This document shows positions 22,006-34,645 of a stretch of 64,000 bases of DNA, piece after piece. The DNA comes from Myotis daubentonii (lineage: Eukaryota > Chordata > Mammalia > Chiroptera > Vespertilionidae). Both the position numbers and the translations under genes were made by a program. Under the pieces are notes generated by a model. It was not told the origin of the DNA. It did not search any database and saw only the letters and a list, made by a program, of their open reading frames with translations. The DNA lies in NCBI RefSeq assembly GCF_963259705.1, contig NC_081844.1, positions 111,006,965 to 111,070,964 on the forward strand, in the 5' to 3' direction. Every line of letters begins with the position of its first letter. Position 1 is the stretch's first letter.

Positions 22006-24879
22006 TGGCTTCCCCCTCCCTCTCCCCACTCAGAGATGCCAGCGCCGTGCCCGTCCCAGGGTGGCTCTGCGGGAGCACGGAGGGGTCTGGCCTGGCCCGG
22101 AGGACCCCGCCGCCCGCCAGGTCTGGGGGTGAGGCAGCCCACTGCCCGCCAGAGGACCTGGGCGCCCCAGCCTCGTGGGCAGGCAGCTGGCATCCGCGGG
22201 GAGCGGGGAGGGTGCCCGAGCCTGGTCCCTGTGCCTCAGTTTCCGCCCTCGTAGGAGGCGGGCCAGCTGCCGGACGTTTCCCGCTCGCCTGCCAGCTGCT
22301 GAGGGTGCGGGGAGAGGCGCGCAGGAGGCTCGTCCAGGGCAGCTGCCCCGCCAGCCCGGTGCCCCTGCCCACCGGGCCCACCGGACCCTCACCTGCCCTG
22401 GCGCTCCCAGAGGGCTCTCGCTGTGTCGCTGCGGGAAGGTCCTGCCCCCTCTGGGCCTCTGCCTCTCCCAGGAGGGCCCGGGCACCCTCAGGCCAGGAGG
22501 CACCCTGTGCTGAGGCTGCACCCCCTCCCCAGCCTCGGGATGGGCAGCGGCCGTGCTTGGAGGTTGGCAGAGGCCAGGACCCTGAGGGGCGGAGGAGCCG
22601 TCGGGGCTGTGCGGCGAGTTCGGGCATCGCCGCCATGGCTCTGTCCGGGGCTGCCCCCTCCACGCCGACGCTGGGCAGACAGGGAAAGGCTCAGGGCATC
22701 GCGCTCTCTCCACCTGCACGTGGCTTTCGTGGCCTTTGGTGCCCTGGAGCCCAGGTGAGGTGAGCACATGCCTCCACCCGTCTGGGCCGCCCTGACGGAG
22801 GCACCGGAGATGCCCCCAGAGGTGCCCCCGGGGAGGGACGGAGCTCCCAGAGCAGAGGAGGCAGGTCGGCCCGTCCCCGGGGCTCACAGCCTCGGCCCCC
22901 TGCCCGGGAGGGCACCAGCCCACCCTTCCCACCGCCCATCCCTCTGGGCCTGTCTGCCCTTGGGGGTCCCGCGCTGACGCCCTGCTCTGGGTGGCCTCTG
23001 GGCCTACTGCCTCCTGGGACAGACTGTCCCCATCTCTGCCACCCCCACCCCAGGCTCACTGGTGGTCTCAGCTGCCCATCCAGGTCCTGGCTGTCCTGCC
23101 CGGGGCCTGGCCACCCAGGCCCTGCACCCTGGTGGGGTGCCTCCCCAGCCCACTGGACCGGGCAGGCGAGCAGGTCGTTCTCCGAGTGCGGCCGGAGGGG
23201 CCAGTGGCCGGGGAGCCGGAGCCCTGAGGCCGGAGCTTCCCTGAAGCCTGACCCCCCCCTCCCATGGCTCAGAGGCAGCCTGAGCCCCGCCCGTCAGCAG
23301 CGCCCACCGAGCAGGCCGCTCAGGCCCCGGAGCCCCTCTGCACACCGGGCCCCGGGACGCCGTTCTCCACCAACAGCGGCGGAGGCAGCGACGTGTGCTC
23401 GCTGCTGTGGACTTATCCCCACGGCTCCTGCCACGGCTTCCCTGGGAGCGGCCCTGCGTCCACCCCCAGAGTGGTCACCCGTCCTGAGGGCCCCCTCCCA
23501 TCACCAGCCACACCCGGGGCCCCTCCTGCCGAAGCACCCACCTGGTGCCAGCCCCGCTGCCCCCCAGAGAGCCCGCGGGGCGGGCATCTAGCCAGTGGAG
23601 GGGAAGGAGGGGAGGGGACCCCTCACGGAGGCCCCAGCACCAGGTCCCGTGATGCTCTGGCCTCACTGACCGAGTCACGGCTGCCCCAGAGGGTCTGAAG
23701 CGTTTAGTGAGGAAAAGACCCTCCGGTGGGCGAACGAGGAGAGAAGCCAGAGGTAGGGTGGCCCCAGGAGGGCAGGCCCGGGTGCTGTAGGTTAGAAACC
23801 AGCTGGGGTTGGACTCTGAGCTCCCTAGGGGCCAAGGCAAAGAGGGGAACACACCCCTTACAGCGTATCACGGCAGAAACCCCAGGCGTCCAGGAGGAAG
23901 GCGGCCCTCCCGTCGGAGGCCTGGCTGCCCCCGTGGATGGGAGCTGCTTCAGGAGCGGAGCCTGGGCCGCGCGACCTGACGGGACGCTCGCTGGCGTCTG
24001 CCCCAGGGACCCCGTGTGAGACGCTGGGAGGCGGCTCTGTGGCTGTGGACCAGGGAGGCAGCGGCTCCTGCTGCAAGGCACGGCCGGCCGCGGGTGCGCA
24101 ATTTAGCATCATTGTTTCATCAGTCACAGCGTCCGCATGGAAAAACAGACAGAAATACGCGCCCGCCCAGGGGGCGGCTGGAGGACGTGGGCACCAGGGG
24201 AGGTGAGTGTGGGCGCCCCTGGGGGGATCGCAGGCTCCCTGGGGCCGACGCGGGGCGGGGGGGGGGGGTTCAGTCAGGAGGCTGAGCCTGGGCTCTGCGT
24301 TCCCTGCCTCCCTCCCCGCCCAGGAGGCCCAGAGAAATCACAGCCTGGAAAACCGACGCAGGCTTCAAGGGAGCCTGAGCGAGGCTGCCCACCAGACCAG
24401 GGGCGGGCCGCCCCCAGCGGGCTGGGGAGGGGGTCACTCAGCAATCCGGCCAAGTCCCACATGAGGAGGCCGGGCTCCGGCTTGGAGATCCTGGGCCAGC
24501 CCGCCCCGCCTCAGTTTCCCCTTCTGTAAAGCACACGATTTCTGTAAAGCCGTCACCACCCGGGGCTGGGCACGCTGCCTCCGCTGTGCAAACTGTAAGG
24601 TGGGGGGCGGGGCTGCGAGTGGGGCCCACAGTCCCCACGGCCACGGCCACGGGCAGCGGAAGCCGCTGTGCCTGGCACCGCGCTCTGTGTGTGGCTGTGG
24701 CGTGGCACCCACACCCGCCAGACCTGCTTTCAGACGCACGTGGCGGGCAGCGCAAACGCAGCCCCACGCGTGCCGGGCGCTCCTCTTCCTGCCAACCTCA
24801 GGGTGGCACCGCGGCTTCCGAAATCTCATTACCGCGCTCCGGCCCGCAGCCCACCCCCGCCCAGACCCCTCTGCAGCAG
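22005..24879. other. GC-rich intergenic DNA
   Basis: No gene is supported over nearly 3 kb. MIR-like cores occur at about 22227-22250 and 24507-24536 (CCTCAGTTTCCCCTTCTGTA), and a G run at 24256-24269. A short AT-richer patch (CAATTTAGCATCATTGTTTC) lies at 24099-24118. Confidence 0.45.
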
Positions 24880-25420
24880 CCAATTAAAGCCGTTTGATGT
24901 GCCCGATGATGCAGCCGTGGAAATTGGAATTGACACCTGGGAGGAGGACGGGGAGGGGACCCGGGCACGGGAACGGAGCGTTTCCCCGGCTCCCCCGCCG
25001 ACAGGGACTGCGCGGGCGGCGGGCGGGGCCGCGCTCCTAAGCACCGATCAATTACAGCCCAGACAAGCCCGTGTCACATGTGATTCACAATGTCAATTTC
25101 ATGCTCGTGGTAACCATTTAAGAAAGAGCCGGGCCGGTTTTACATTTGATAAGAAATCAGCAGCGTTTGTGTTTGTAAAAGGACCGATCACGGAGTGTGA
25201 CAGGTCCCCGAGATTGCCCGCCGCGGCGGCCGTCTGGAGTCTGTCAGGGACCCGCAAGTATTTATTTCAAATGGGTCCCCCTCCCGCCGCCCCCGCCAGC
25301 CGGGACGTGAAAATAAACTGTCAGTCCCTATTTACAGCTATACAAGCTGGAAATACAGAGGATTTTAGGTTAAATTGTCAGTTAACAGAATTCAAAATAG
25401 AAAGGAGAACCGGGCCTGGC
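24879..25420. promoter_or_regulatory. Long AT-rich island, candidate enhancer
   Basis: It starts with CCAATTAAAGCC (24880-24891) and continues through GAAATTGGAATTGACACC, GATCAATTACAGCCC, CAATGTCAATTTCATGC, CATTTGATAAGAAATCAGC, AAGTATTTATTTC, CTATTTACAGC and TTAAATTGTCAGTTAAC. It is repeat-free, in two lobes separated by GC-rich DNA. Confidence 0.48.
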
Positions 25421-27464
25421 TGCTGGCGTTGCACATTTTGATGGGAAAGCTGCCCCTGCCTTGGAGGAGGGGGGGGGGCTGCAGGGGGGACGGAGCTCGC
25501 GAGGCGGGGGCCCAGGACAGCCCGACGGTTCGGCACAGGCCTGCCCAGCGTTGGGGAGAATCGGGGCAGGATTAGGGCTAATTAGACGGAGCCGGGAGCT
25601 ACTGGGACCGTGCCTGGCCCTCGCCAGCTCCCTGCCAGCGCGTGGACGTACAGTCGTGAGGGCTCGGGCACTGCTAATCCAGCCAGGAGGACTTCCCTGG
25701 GCGCTCGGCTTCTGCTGAAGACCTCGCTGCCCAGACTCGGTCTGGACGGGAGCCCGAGGGCTCTGCCCGGCACACTGGACATGGAGCCCGCCTCGCCACC
25801 TGTGCTGGGGGGCCCTGTGTGCCCTCCGTGCGGGCAGTGAGGACACTGGGTCTTCCCCTCCTGGTCCAGGACGGAGTTCCTGGAGCCGCTCACGATTCCC
25901 TGTTTAATGACCGGAGCCGCGTCTGGCTGCAGGCGGGGGTGGGGGCCGGCGAGGCCCTGGCACCAGGACAAGGAGGCAGGCTTCCCCTGGCATCTCCAGG
26001 GCAACCAGCGGACAAGCTGTCTGGCTTCTCTGATTTCCAGGCAATGAGGGTCTTTGGCACCAGCCTGGTGGGCAGGGGGCGGGGGCTGCAGGGCCCCGGG
26101 AGGCTGGCGGGAGGCGCTGGGAGAGGGGGGACCACACTGCGGAGGCTGACCTCCCCCGTTAGAACAGGGTCTGGCCTTGGGAGCCTCGGTTTTCTCATCT
26201 GTAAAATGGGGCCTCCACGTGCTGCGTGACTTTGAGCCTTGCCCTGCCCTCTCTGTGCTGGTTTCAGCACCTGCCTGATGCGGGTGACGAGGCGCGGGCT
26301 GGGGGCTGGGGGCTGGGTTGCTTCTTGCCGAGGGCAGCAGGCTCCCCCCTGCCCTGCTGGGAGCCGGACGCCGCGCCCACAAGAGCCGCCTCTCTCAGGT
26401 GCCTGGGCCGTGAGCACGACCAGCTGAGTGCAGCCACCCTCCCGGCGGCTCACGGACCCCAGGAGGCCCTGACTCAGGGCCCTGACCTACGAGACGCCCC
26501 GTGGAGCCTGCACAACCTGCCATGTCCTGCAGGCGCCTGAGAGTCTCTGCCCACCACCTCTCCACGCGCTGCCGCTGCGGGAGGAGAGGCACTGGGACCC
26601 TGTGCTGGGGCAGGAGGTGCTGTGCCCTCAGACCCCCTCACCAGGGCCCCGTGGGCAGGCTGGCCAGGTGAACAGCAGGCCGTGTGCAGCTGGCCTGGGC
26701 GGCCATTCCCTGTGGAGGGCGGCTCTGCGCCTGGGTGCCAGGCCTGGTGATGGCTGCTCCTCGTGCAGGGGCGGGACCACAGGAGGCAGGGCGTCGGGGA
26801 GAGGCCAGTCACACCAGATGGGAAGCGGCCTGAGTGCTGGTCCAGCCACGTGGCGTCCCCAGAGGCCGGCTGGGCAGGCAGCCCACCGCACGGGGCTGCC
26901 GGGAGGGGAGGCTCCAACCCAGGACTCCCCCTCGGGAACTCGGCCCGCACAGCTCTCCAAAGTTTGCAGAAGGGGATGCCCCGTGCCCCCGGCCTTGTCG
27001 CACCCGACGCCCATCAGGCAGAGGAAGAGACCGAGGCTCCAGGAGGCGGGGCCCACGGTCACAGGCGCTGGCCCTCAGGGTGCCTGGCATCCAACCTCCG
27101 GCTCCCGGGCCGCCTGCTGGCCCCGCCCAGGCCTGGAGGAGCCGGAGAGAAGCCGGTGAGCAGCAGCCACAGACCCCTCACCGCCCACCTGCCCCCCGAG
27201 GACGGGACACTGAGCGCCGCCCAGGCCCCCGGCCCCATTTCCCACTCTGCCTGCTGCAAACTCCCCCGGCGCCCAGCCCGGCCTCGCGGTGTCTGCCCTG
27301 GCCGCCCCCCAGGCCCGCACCATCCCCTCCCCTGGGCCGGTGGCAGGTCAGCTCCCTGCAGCCTCTGAGCTGGGCCAGGCCCCTCTCTGACACCCGGGCT
27401 CAGCCTCGGCCCTCCCCGCCCCGGCCTCCCCGGTGAGGGGCCATCCGGGTCACCAGACCTGCCT
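25420..27464. other. GC-rich intergenic DNA with MIR fragments
   Basis: A MIR core in plus orientation (GAGCCTCGGTTTTCTCATCT then GTAAAATGGGG) lies at 26178-26212, and a reversed MIR-like piece (GAGACCGAGGCTCCAGG ... CACGGTCACAGG) at about 27026-27066. No gene is seen. Confidence 0.5.
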
Positions 27465-27750
27465 GGGCCTGGCCTGTGCCCCCCGTGTCCGCTGAGAGCC
27501 GCCTGGGCCTGGCCTGTGCCGCCCCCGTGCCCGCCGAGAGCCTGCCTGGGCCTGGCCTGTGCCCCCCGTGCCCGCCGAGAGCCGCCTGGGCCTGGCCTGT
27601 GCCCCCCGTGCCCGCCGAGGGCCGCCTGGGCCTGGCCTGTGCCGCCCCCCGTGCCCGCCGAGAGCCGCCTGGGCCTGGCCTGTGCCCCCCGTGCCCGCCG
27701 AGAGCCGCCTGGGCCTGGCCTGTGGCGCCCGCTGAGAGCCACCTGGGCCC
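27464..27750 (+). repeat. About 40-bp minisatellite, seven copies
   Basis: The unit runs GCCTGGGCCTGGCCTGTGCC, then CCCCGTGCCCGCCGAGAGCC, with length variants from CCGCCCCCGTG insertions. Seven copies are nearly identical, implying recent expansion. It is GC-rich and the long open frames are artefacts. Confidence 0.92.
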
Positions 27751-27759
27751 CGGAGACTC

Positions 27760-28045
27760 GGCTTCCAGTGGCGTTTGACTATTTTAAACTTAAATGTGAA
27801 AACTGAAGCTACGACCAAGGTGCCTCTGGGGGGGCCCCCCTCGCCTTGACCACGCGGACCGGTGCCACCGGAGCCCCGGGCTGGGAGACAGAGCTCAGAG
27901 TGCGGGGCCCCCACCGGCCCTGAGTGTCGCCGACCCATGGACGCGAGACTCCCTCCCTGTGTCTGCCGGAGGGACGATGCCGTTAAAATTAACGGCGCCT
28001 GTTTCTTTTGGCTTCGGTTTAACGTGGCTGTTTGGGGGTTACCGA
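27760..28045. promoter_or_regulatory. Small AT-richer patches with a palindrome
   Basis: TTTGACTATTTTAAAC lies near 27774, and GCCGTTAA-AA-TTAACGGC forms an 8-bp-arm inverted repeat at 27979-27996, followed by TCGGTTTAACGTGG. This is a weak candidate element. Confidence 0.25.
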
Positions 28046-28049
28046 CTGC

Positions 28050-30305
28050 GAGTGTGGCTCCCGGGCCTTTCCCCCGTGGACGCCGGGCAGACGCGGGCTC
28101 CCCAGGGCAGCGCCTCGCCGGGACTGAGCGCCCTCACCCTGCCCTCGGCCGCTCCCTCCGGTAGCCGCCGGCCACCGCCCTTGCCTCTATGCCTCTGCCT
28201 CCCCCGCTCAGATCCCCACTCCACTCTGGCCACATGCACCCCCCTCACTGCACCCCACCCCCATCACACACCGAGTCCTGCGTGTCCCTAAGGGCGGGAA
28301 CCGATGCCCTGCCCAGCACCAGGCCCAGGCCCCGTCGTGTTTGCTGAACGACTGACAAGCCAGACTCCGCCCCCCCCAGGTGTGAGTTGCGGTCAGGTGG
28401 AGGAGCTGGGGGAGGAGGCGGCCAGCTGGGGTCCGGGCCGGGGAGGGGGCCCTGGGGGGAGAGATGCTATGACCATGGCCAGGACCGGCCGGCCCCCCAG
28501 AGGGGCACAGAGGACCGGAGGGTGCCCCGTTCCCTCGGGCAGGAGGACCCCGAGCAGCTGGCCTCCTGCCACCCACACCCCCACGGCTTCCTCCGGAGGC
28601 CGCCCGGGGACCCTCCTCTGGAGCCTGAGGGGGGCTGGGGCTCCCCCCCTGCAGGCTCCGGGGCGGCTGGCTCGGTGCGGCCCCGCGATTTGCTAGGAGC
28701 TGTGCACTTCCCAGGTGAGAGGGCTCCCTCCACCACAGATCTCCATCTGGCCTCTGCAGATGGACAGGCCGGGAGTGGGCGGGCAGGGCTGCTGGGCCAG
28801 CTAACAGCCCCCCGGGTTCCGCCACCCCGAGAAAATCACCCCCCACCACACCTACGCGGCCTGTCCCACACCCACCGGCCCCCCCCACCCCTCCAGCCTC
28901 ACGTCCGGGACCCTGGAGCAGAGCCGACCGCCCCCCTCACCCCACGCAGCTATGGCCAGGGCTGAATGAGGCCCCACCTCCCAGCCACCCGCCCCCTCCC
29001 CCTCCCCGCACCCTGCCTGCCCCTTTCCTGCCAGCTGCCCCCCCTTCTCACCGGGACCAGCCACCTCTCAGGCCCACGGGAACTCTCCCACGGGCAGCAG
29101 GGCCTCCGCCCCCACCCCCCACGGGCAGGGGCCAGAGGCCTGTCCCTGGGCCGTGCCCCATCAGCCTGGCCAGGACACAGCATCTCCAACGCCTTCAAAG
29201 CCGTGGCCACCCCCGGGATTCCCAGCCCCGGGTCCCGGGCCCCACTCCCCTCACGGAGCGCGGCCCTCACGGCGTCAGGGTGACACCCAAGCGCCCATCT
29301 CCAGGCCCCTGAGCCCAGGCAGCCCCGGGAGGGCGGGAGGCCGGTGTGGCGGCTTCCGTTTGGGCGTTGGGAGGGGGGAGGGCGGAGCACGGAGCCAGAC
29401 CCCATGCACGTGAAGGTGCCCGCAGCTGAGGAGACGCCGGTCTCTGCTTCCTGATCACATTTTTACGTTCATCTTCAGTCCGATCATTGGGAGCAGGTGT
29501 TTGAACCAGGACTTGCACACGAACGTTCCCTGCAGCTCCGTCCACAGCCGACGCCCACGGTGAGGAAAGCGGGGTGCACCCTCGCCGGGATGTTGCCTGG
29601 CCACACGGCGGAGCCCACTCGCAGGGCCACGGCCTCCCGGGCAGAGCCGCTGTTGGTGGGTGCTCGCTGTCTGTGTGAGCAGGGCCGGCCCTCGGAGCTG
29701 GCTCCCCGGGTCGCGGACTCGCTGCCTCCGACCCGGGCCCTGCCCGCCTCCTGCAGGCGCACCAGACGCGCCCCCTCCCTGCCAGCCCGGGCTCGGCCCT
29801 CTCTCCCTCTGCAGAGAACGGTGGTGAGGAGCCAAGATCCAGGCGTGTGCTGTGGCCACAGAGATGCCGTGTCGCCAGGCCTCCTCATGGCGGCCCCCCA
29901 CACACACACAAACACGCGTGTGCGTGTCCCTGGGCAGCAAAGCCAATCCCATCCAGCTCAGCAAGGAGGAGCTCACACCTGCCCCAGGCGCTGTGCACTG
30001 TGTGTCTCTGAAAAGGAGAAACGGGCACCGACTCTTCGGTTTGCTCATCCCCATAACTCAGCCAGTGTCCTGGCCTCAGGGGACACCCTCCCCACGGGCG
30101 CCCTGGCTCCTGCCAGGCTGCCTTCCCACGGGGAGGGGGGAGCCAGACTGGCCTCTGCATTCCCAAGCTCACAGTGAACCATGGCGGGGGTGGGGGACAG
30201 AAGCAGACTCGGGGGATGAGTGTGATGGCTCCAAAGACGCGAGGAGAAGCCTCCCAGCAGACGCACTCCCAGCAGCCCCGGCTGGTGGCAGGGAGGGGCG
30301 GCAGG
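28050..30305. other. GC-rich intergenic DNA
   Basis: No gene is supported. A MIR-like 3' part (CCAGCACCAGGCCCAGG ... TTTGCTGAACGACTGAC) occurs at about 28313-28358, and a short CA run at 29898-29912. Confidence 0.45.
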
Positions 30306-30440
30306 CACCGTGGAATACGACGCAGCCATGAAAAAGGACCCGCTACAGATGTACACAGACGTGAATCCCCCCCAAAAGACACTGTATTGTTCCAGCTCCA
30401 CCACATCCAGAAGCAGGAGGCGAATCGGACACAAGCAGAG
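30305..30440 (+). repeat. Ancient L1M 3'-end fragment
   Basis: GGAATACGACGCAGCCATGA then AAAAGGACC, CTACAGATG, GTGAATCC, CAAAAGACACTGTATTG follow the order of old L1M 3' ends (GGAATACTACTCAGCCATAA and so on). It is strongly diverged, mostly by AT-to-GC changes. Confidence 0.55.
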
Positions 30441-30789
30441 CGGCAGCCACCCGCTGGGAGGGGCAGAGGGGGCCCTGGGTGAGGGCGTCTGGTCCTCCGG
30501 GGGGACCCCGGGGTGTCCTCTTACATGAGAACCAACCCCGCCGTTCTCTGATGCCTATGGGCGCCCTGTATACACTCAGTGTTCCCATCTGTGGAATGGG
30601 CATGCAGTCCACTCTGGATCCCCGCTGCCACCTTGAAGGCCCTCCCTCCTCCAGCACTGAGCGCCCCGCCCCCGACTGCTCCCTCTACCTCAGGGTCCCC
30701 GGCCCCCAGGATGCTGACCCTGCAGGCCAGCCGATTAGCGCGCCGTGGACTGTTCTGTGAGCGGGGGGTGCGGCCGGCCGGCGAGGGCG

Positions 30790-31310
30790 CGGGCAGAGGA
30801 AGGGTTTATAATGATGATTAGGCCCGAAATTGGCGGAGATTTACAGCGCGGCCAGGAATGGAGGGAGCGGGCCGGCGCTGGGAGCGGCCTAATGGATCCG
30901 TCAGCGCGTTCCGCTGCTCAGCGGGCCGAGGCCGGTCACCCGGCTTTCCGCTGGCAGCACAAAGCACTTCAATTTCGTTAGGAAATGTATCAATTTAACT
31001 GACTTGAGCGGCACACTGAAAAACCTAATGAATCTGGACTCAATTTTCCGCCACACTGCTCCTGAGAACTGTCGGAAACAATGTCTGCGGTCGGAGGTGA
31101 CGGGGTGGCCGCCGATAGGCCGCCCGGCTCCCGCGCCTCCCGCGGCCCCGGCCCTGTCAGCGCGAGGGGAGAGAGACGGACCTGTCTCCACAACCCGGTG
31201 ACAGCGCGCCACTTCCCTAACAATGATGTCATTATAGGTAAATTGGCCTCTATTTCAGCGGGATGATAGTGCTAATTGAGTGAGAAAATATAATACAGGG
31301 AGCTGTTGTC
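30790..31310. promoter_or_regulatory. AT-rich island, candidate enhancer
   Basis: The island shows GGTTTATAATGATGATTAGG (30803-30822), GGCCTAATGGATCC, CTTCAATTTCGTTAGG, ATCAATTTAACTGAC, AACCTAATGAATC, TGATGTCATTATAGG and AGTGCTAATTGAGTG. GC-rich stretches are interleaved. No repeat is recognised. Confidence 0.47.
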
Positions 31311-32591
31311 TGCGGCTGCGGGGAGGAGGGGCGGGCTAAATGGCCCGCCACTGCCGGGCAGGGAGGCAGATGTTGTTTCGGCTGATAACCGGCTGGCATC
31401 GCGGGCTTGTCCCGCGGCTCCTGCCGGCCACGCGGGCCCTGGCGGCAGATGGCTTCGCTCAACGGCCGAAGCGGGTCCGGGCGGCCTGGGGGACGGGCGT
31501 GGACCTCCTCCCTGGGAGTGGATTGTCTGAGGCCAGGACTGGGTAGCCAGGAAAGTTCTGGAAGAGTGTGTATGGTTGGGGTGCTGAGTGAGGAGGAGGC
31601 AGGAGGGACAGGCCGGGCATCTGGGCCCAAGGGCTGGCGGGCCAGGTCTCCCCGAAGCCCTCCACAGCTGCTGGACCGAGACCCCCCGAGGGGCAGCCGG
31701 TCCACGTGAGCCGGTGCCCCCAGCCCCCACCCTCCCCAACCGCCGAGCCCCCTGGACCCAGGAGACGAGGCCCATCGGGGTCCCGGCCGCAGAGCCTCTC
31801 ACCCGCTGGGGCCCTCCCCCAGCCCAGCCCCGAGGCCCTGGGTTCCTTCCACTCCACGCCCACCGCCAGGTCAGGCGAGGCCCCGGGACAGGTGTGGGGG
31901 TGTCTGCAGAGACCGGAGCGCCCTCCAGAGCTCAGCGGTGCCCCCTGCCCCGCCCTCCTGGCCGCTGAGCCTCGACCAGGTGACAGAGAGGAGGCCTTAG
32001 GCCAGGCCTGAGCCAGATGAGCCGGAGAGGACTCGCCCAGCCAACCAGCTCCCTGCCTGGCTCTGGGCTGGGCCTGCTGTGTCGACGCACCCCCCGCCCC
32101 GGGGCTGTGGGAGCCAGGGAGCAGGCCCTGAGGGATGAGGAGGAGTTCGGGGGCCGGGGCGTGGGAGGGCCCCCAAGCAGAGAACACAGCAGGAGTTGGA
32201 TGTGGTGGCCTTGGGCAGAGGCCTCCAGGGCCAAAGGAGCCCAGGACTCACATGGCCAGGACCTGCAGGACGCCCCAGGTGACCGGCGCCCACGGCGTGC
32301 TGGCCCCTGCCGGCCGGGCCCTCCTCCTCACGTTCCTATCACTCAGTGCCGGGTGCCCACCCCTTAACAAGGGGAGGCTGAGGCCACGGGAGGCCCTGGC
32401 ACCTGCCACCAAGGGCTCCGTGCCTCCACAGCCCTCCCGGCTGCTGGCAGTGCCCGAAGGGGGAGGGCGGCAGGGGCCGGTGGCTCCTGACCCAGATGCC
32501 AGGAGACCAGGGGGCCGGCACCCGGGGCAGAGGGGAGAGCCCGGATCGATTCCAGCTGTGGAGCCGCCTCCCAGCCACGTCAGCAGAGTGG
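31310..32591. other. GC-rich intergenic DNA
   Basis: I recognise no gene, repeat or AT-rich island here. Confidence 0.5.
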
Positions 32592-32770
32592 GCGGGCGCG
32601 GCCTCCAGGGTCAGCAGGGCTCTGAATGCGGGGTGGGGGGGCATGTGCGGGCGCGGCCTCCAGGGTCAGCAGGGCTCTGAATGGGGGGTGGGGGGGGCAT
32701 GTGCGGGCGCGGCCTCCAGGGTCAGCAGGGCTCTGAATGGGGGGTGGGGGGGCATGGGCGGGCGCGGCCT
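32591..32770 (+). repeat. 59-bp tandem repeat, about three copies
   Basis: The units begin GGGCGCGGCCTCCAGGGTCA and end in a G run followed by CATGTGC or CATGGGC. Successive copies start at about 32594, 32649 and 32707, with a partial fourth at 32763. Copies differ by only a few bases, so the duplication is recent. Confidence 0.9.
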
Positions 32771-34645
32771 GAAGCACAGGAGGGGGAGGGCTGCGGCCCC
32801 AGGGTGGGCCTGGACGTAGGGCCCCACATCTTCCTGCGGGGCCCCCTCGGCCCCTCCCACCCAGGCCTCTTCCCAAAGCCTGAGGCGTGCGGACCCGGTC
32901 CTGGGGGCCAGGGATCCCACCTGTGCTGCAAAGCCCGCCCACTCTGCCCACCGCCTCCCACCTGGGCCCTGTTCATGGCGGAGGGCCCCTTAGGAGGTGG
33001 TCGGGCCGCTCTGAACCTCAGTTTCCTCATCTGTAAATTGGGGGCAGCCCAGGTGCCCAGTTCTCTCAGGACAGCTGGGAGCGTGAGCTGTCCCCTCATC
33101 CCCACGGGCGCGTCCTTCCTGCATCGCCGCGCTGGCCGGCTGGGCGGCCTGGGTCTGCAGAGCAGAGGTGGGCGCCGCCCTCCCGCCAGGGCCACGCGGG
33201 TGTGCGTAACCTCATTCCTGGGCCACAGTGCCCGCCTTCCCAGTGAGCCGGCTCTGCTTGGCCAAACGTTTACTGACTCACCCCGAGGCCTCTGAGTGCG
33301 TGGGCCTCCGTGGCCCTGCTGCAGAGGATGGTGTCCGGGACCCCCCTGCCTGACCAGGGCAGGCCTGCCCGAGCCCAGCCCCTCCCTCCGGTCCTTCCAG
33401 TCCCCCTCCCCACGTGACACAGGGAGGGTGCAGGCGGCAGGCCCAGCAGCGGGGGCCAGGGGCCGGGGGAGGGTGCCCAGGGGTGGGACAGGGCGTGGCG
33501 AGCAGTAAGTGCTCTGGGTTTGGGCCGGGGTCCCGGGCACCCTGGACCGAGAGGGAGGGCTCCATTCTGCCCAGCGGGCGGCGGGGGAGGCCTGCCTTCG
33601 CCCTGCGTCTGTGCCGGGCCTGTGACGCCGCGATAGCCCACCGTCCGCCTCCGGGGGCTGAGCACAGGGAAGAGCACGGCTCCGGTGGTGAGCTGGGGGG
33701 AGGGGCGGGGGGCAGCCTGATGGCGACCGGAGGGGAGGGGGTGACTTCCAGAAACAAGGGCCGCACCGAGCCTGGAGGCTGGCTGCCCGGCGAGCAGGCC
33801 GCGGCCTGGGTGTCAGAGGCCAGGAGGCTGGTGGGAGCCGAGTGGGCGCTGCCCCGTGGAGCTGGGGGCCGGGGCAGCTTCCACCCCGGGCCAGCCCCGG
33901 AGGATGGTTCGGGGCTTTGGGAGCCAAAGCTGGTCCCCCCAAGGGCAGGCCGCGGGGCACTGGCCCCGGCTCCCCGGGGCAGGGGGAGGCTGCCCGGCGC
34001 CCAGCACCCAGAGGCACCCAGAGTGACGCCGTGGTAGGTCTGTGTGCTGTTTGTTCAGTGAGTCGGGGCATCGTGGGAACAGCTGGCGGGGTCCCAGCGG
34101 GCAGCTGGCCGCCCACCTGCCGCCAGACTGAGCTCAGTGGGCGCAGCCTCGGCCGCCGGGGGCACCCCCTCTTTCCAAGGGTGTGGGCTCGGGCAGTTGG
34201 GAAGGGGATGGGGCCTTGGGGGTGAGGCGGAGGGCAGGGGGTGGAGGGAGCCTGGAGACCAGGAGGGGTGAGGACTTCCAGGGAGAGTTTTCAGAACTGA
34301 GCCCTGAAACCAGCTCAGGTGGTGGCAGGGCCGAGGGGTGCTGCCTGGTGGACCTTCCCCGCTCTGTCCTGCTGTTCCCACCGTCCTGGGCTCCATGTCC
34401 TCAGGACCAGCCGCGACGCCCGGCCCCTCGCCAGGCGGCCAAGCCAGGGCCTGGCAGAATCCACAAGGGAGAAGGAGGCGAAGGCAGGCAGGCCCTTGCA
34501 CCCCCTCCGTCCGCCGGGAGCCCCGTGGGAGCCAGGCGGCCCGCCTGTGCCAGGGGTGGGAGTGGGCCGGCCCCACCTGCCCGCGGCTCGGAGGGCGGGA
34601 GGGCCACGCGCCCGGCGCCCCTAATAGCACCGGCCGTCTCCCCCC
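32770..34645. other. GC-rich intergenic DNA with a MIR fragment
   Basis: A MIR core (GAACCTCAGTTTCCTCATCT) lies at 33015-33034 in plus orientation. The remainder is GC-rich with no gene or other repeat that I can name. Confidence 0.55.

Noticed and set aside
23720..24030. Possible small exon-like frames in mid-window GC-rich DNA
   Set aside because: No conserved protein motif, no consistent splice pair and several overlapping frames of similar length.
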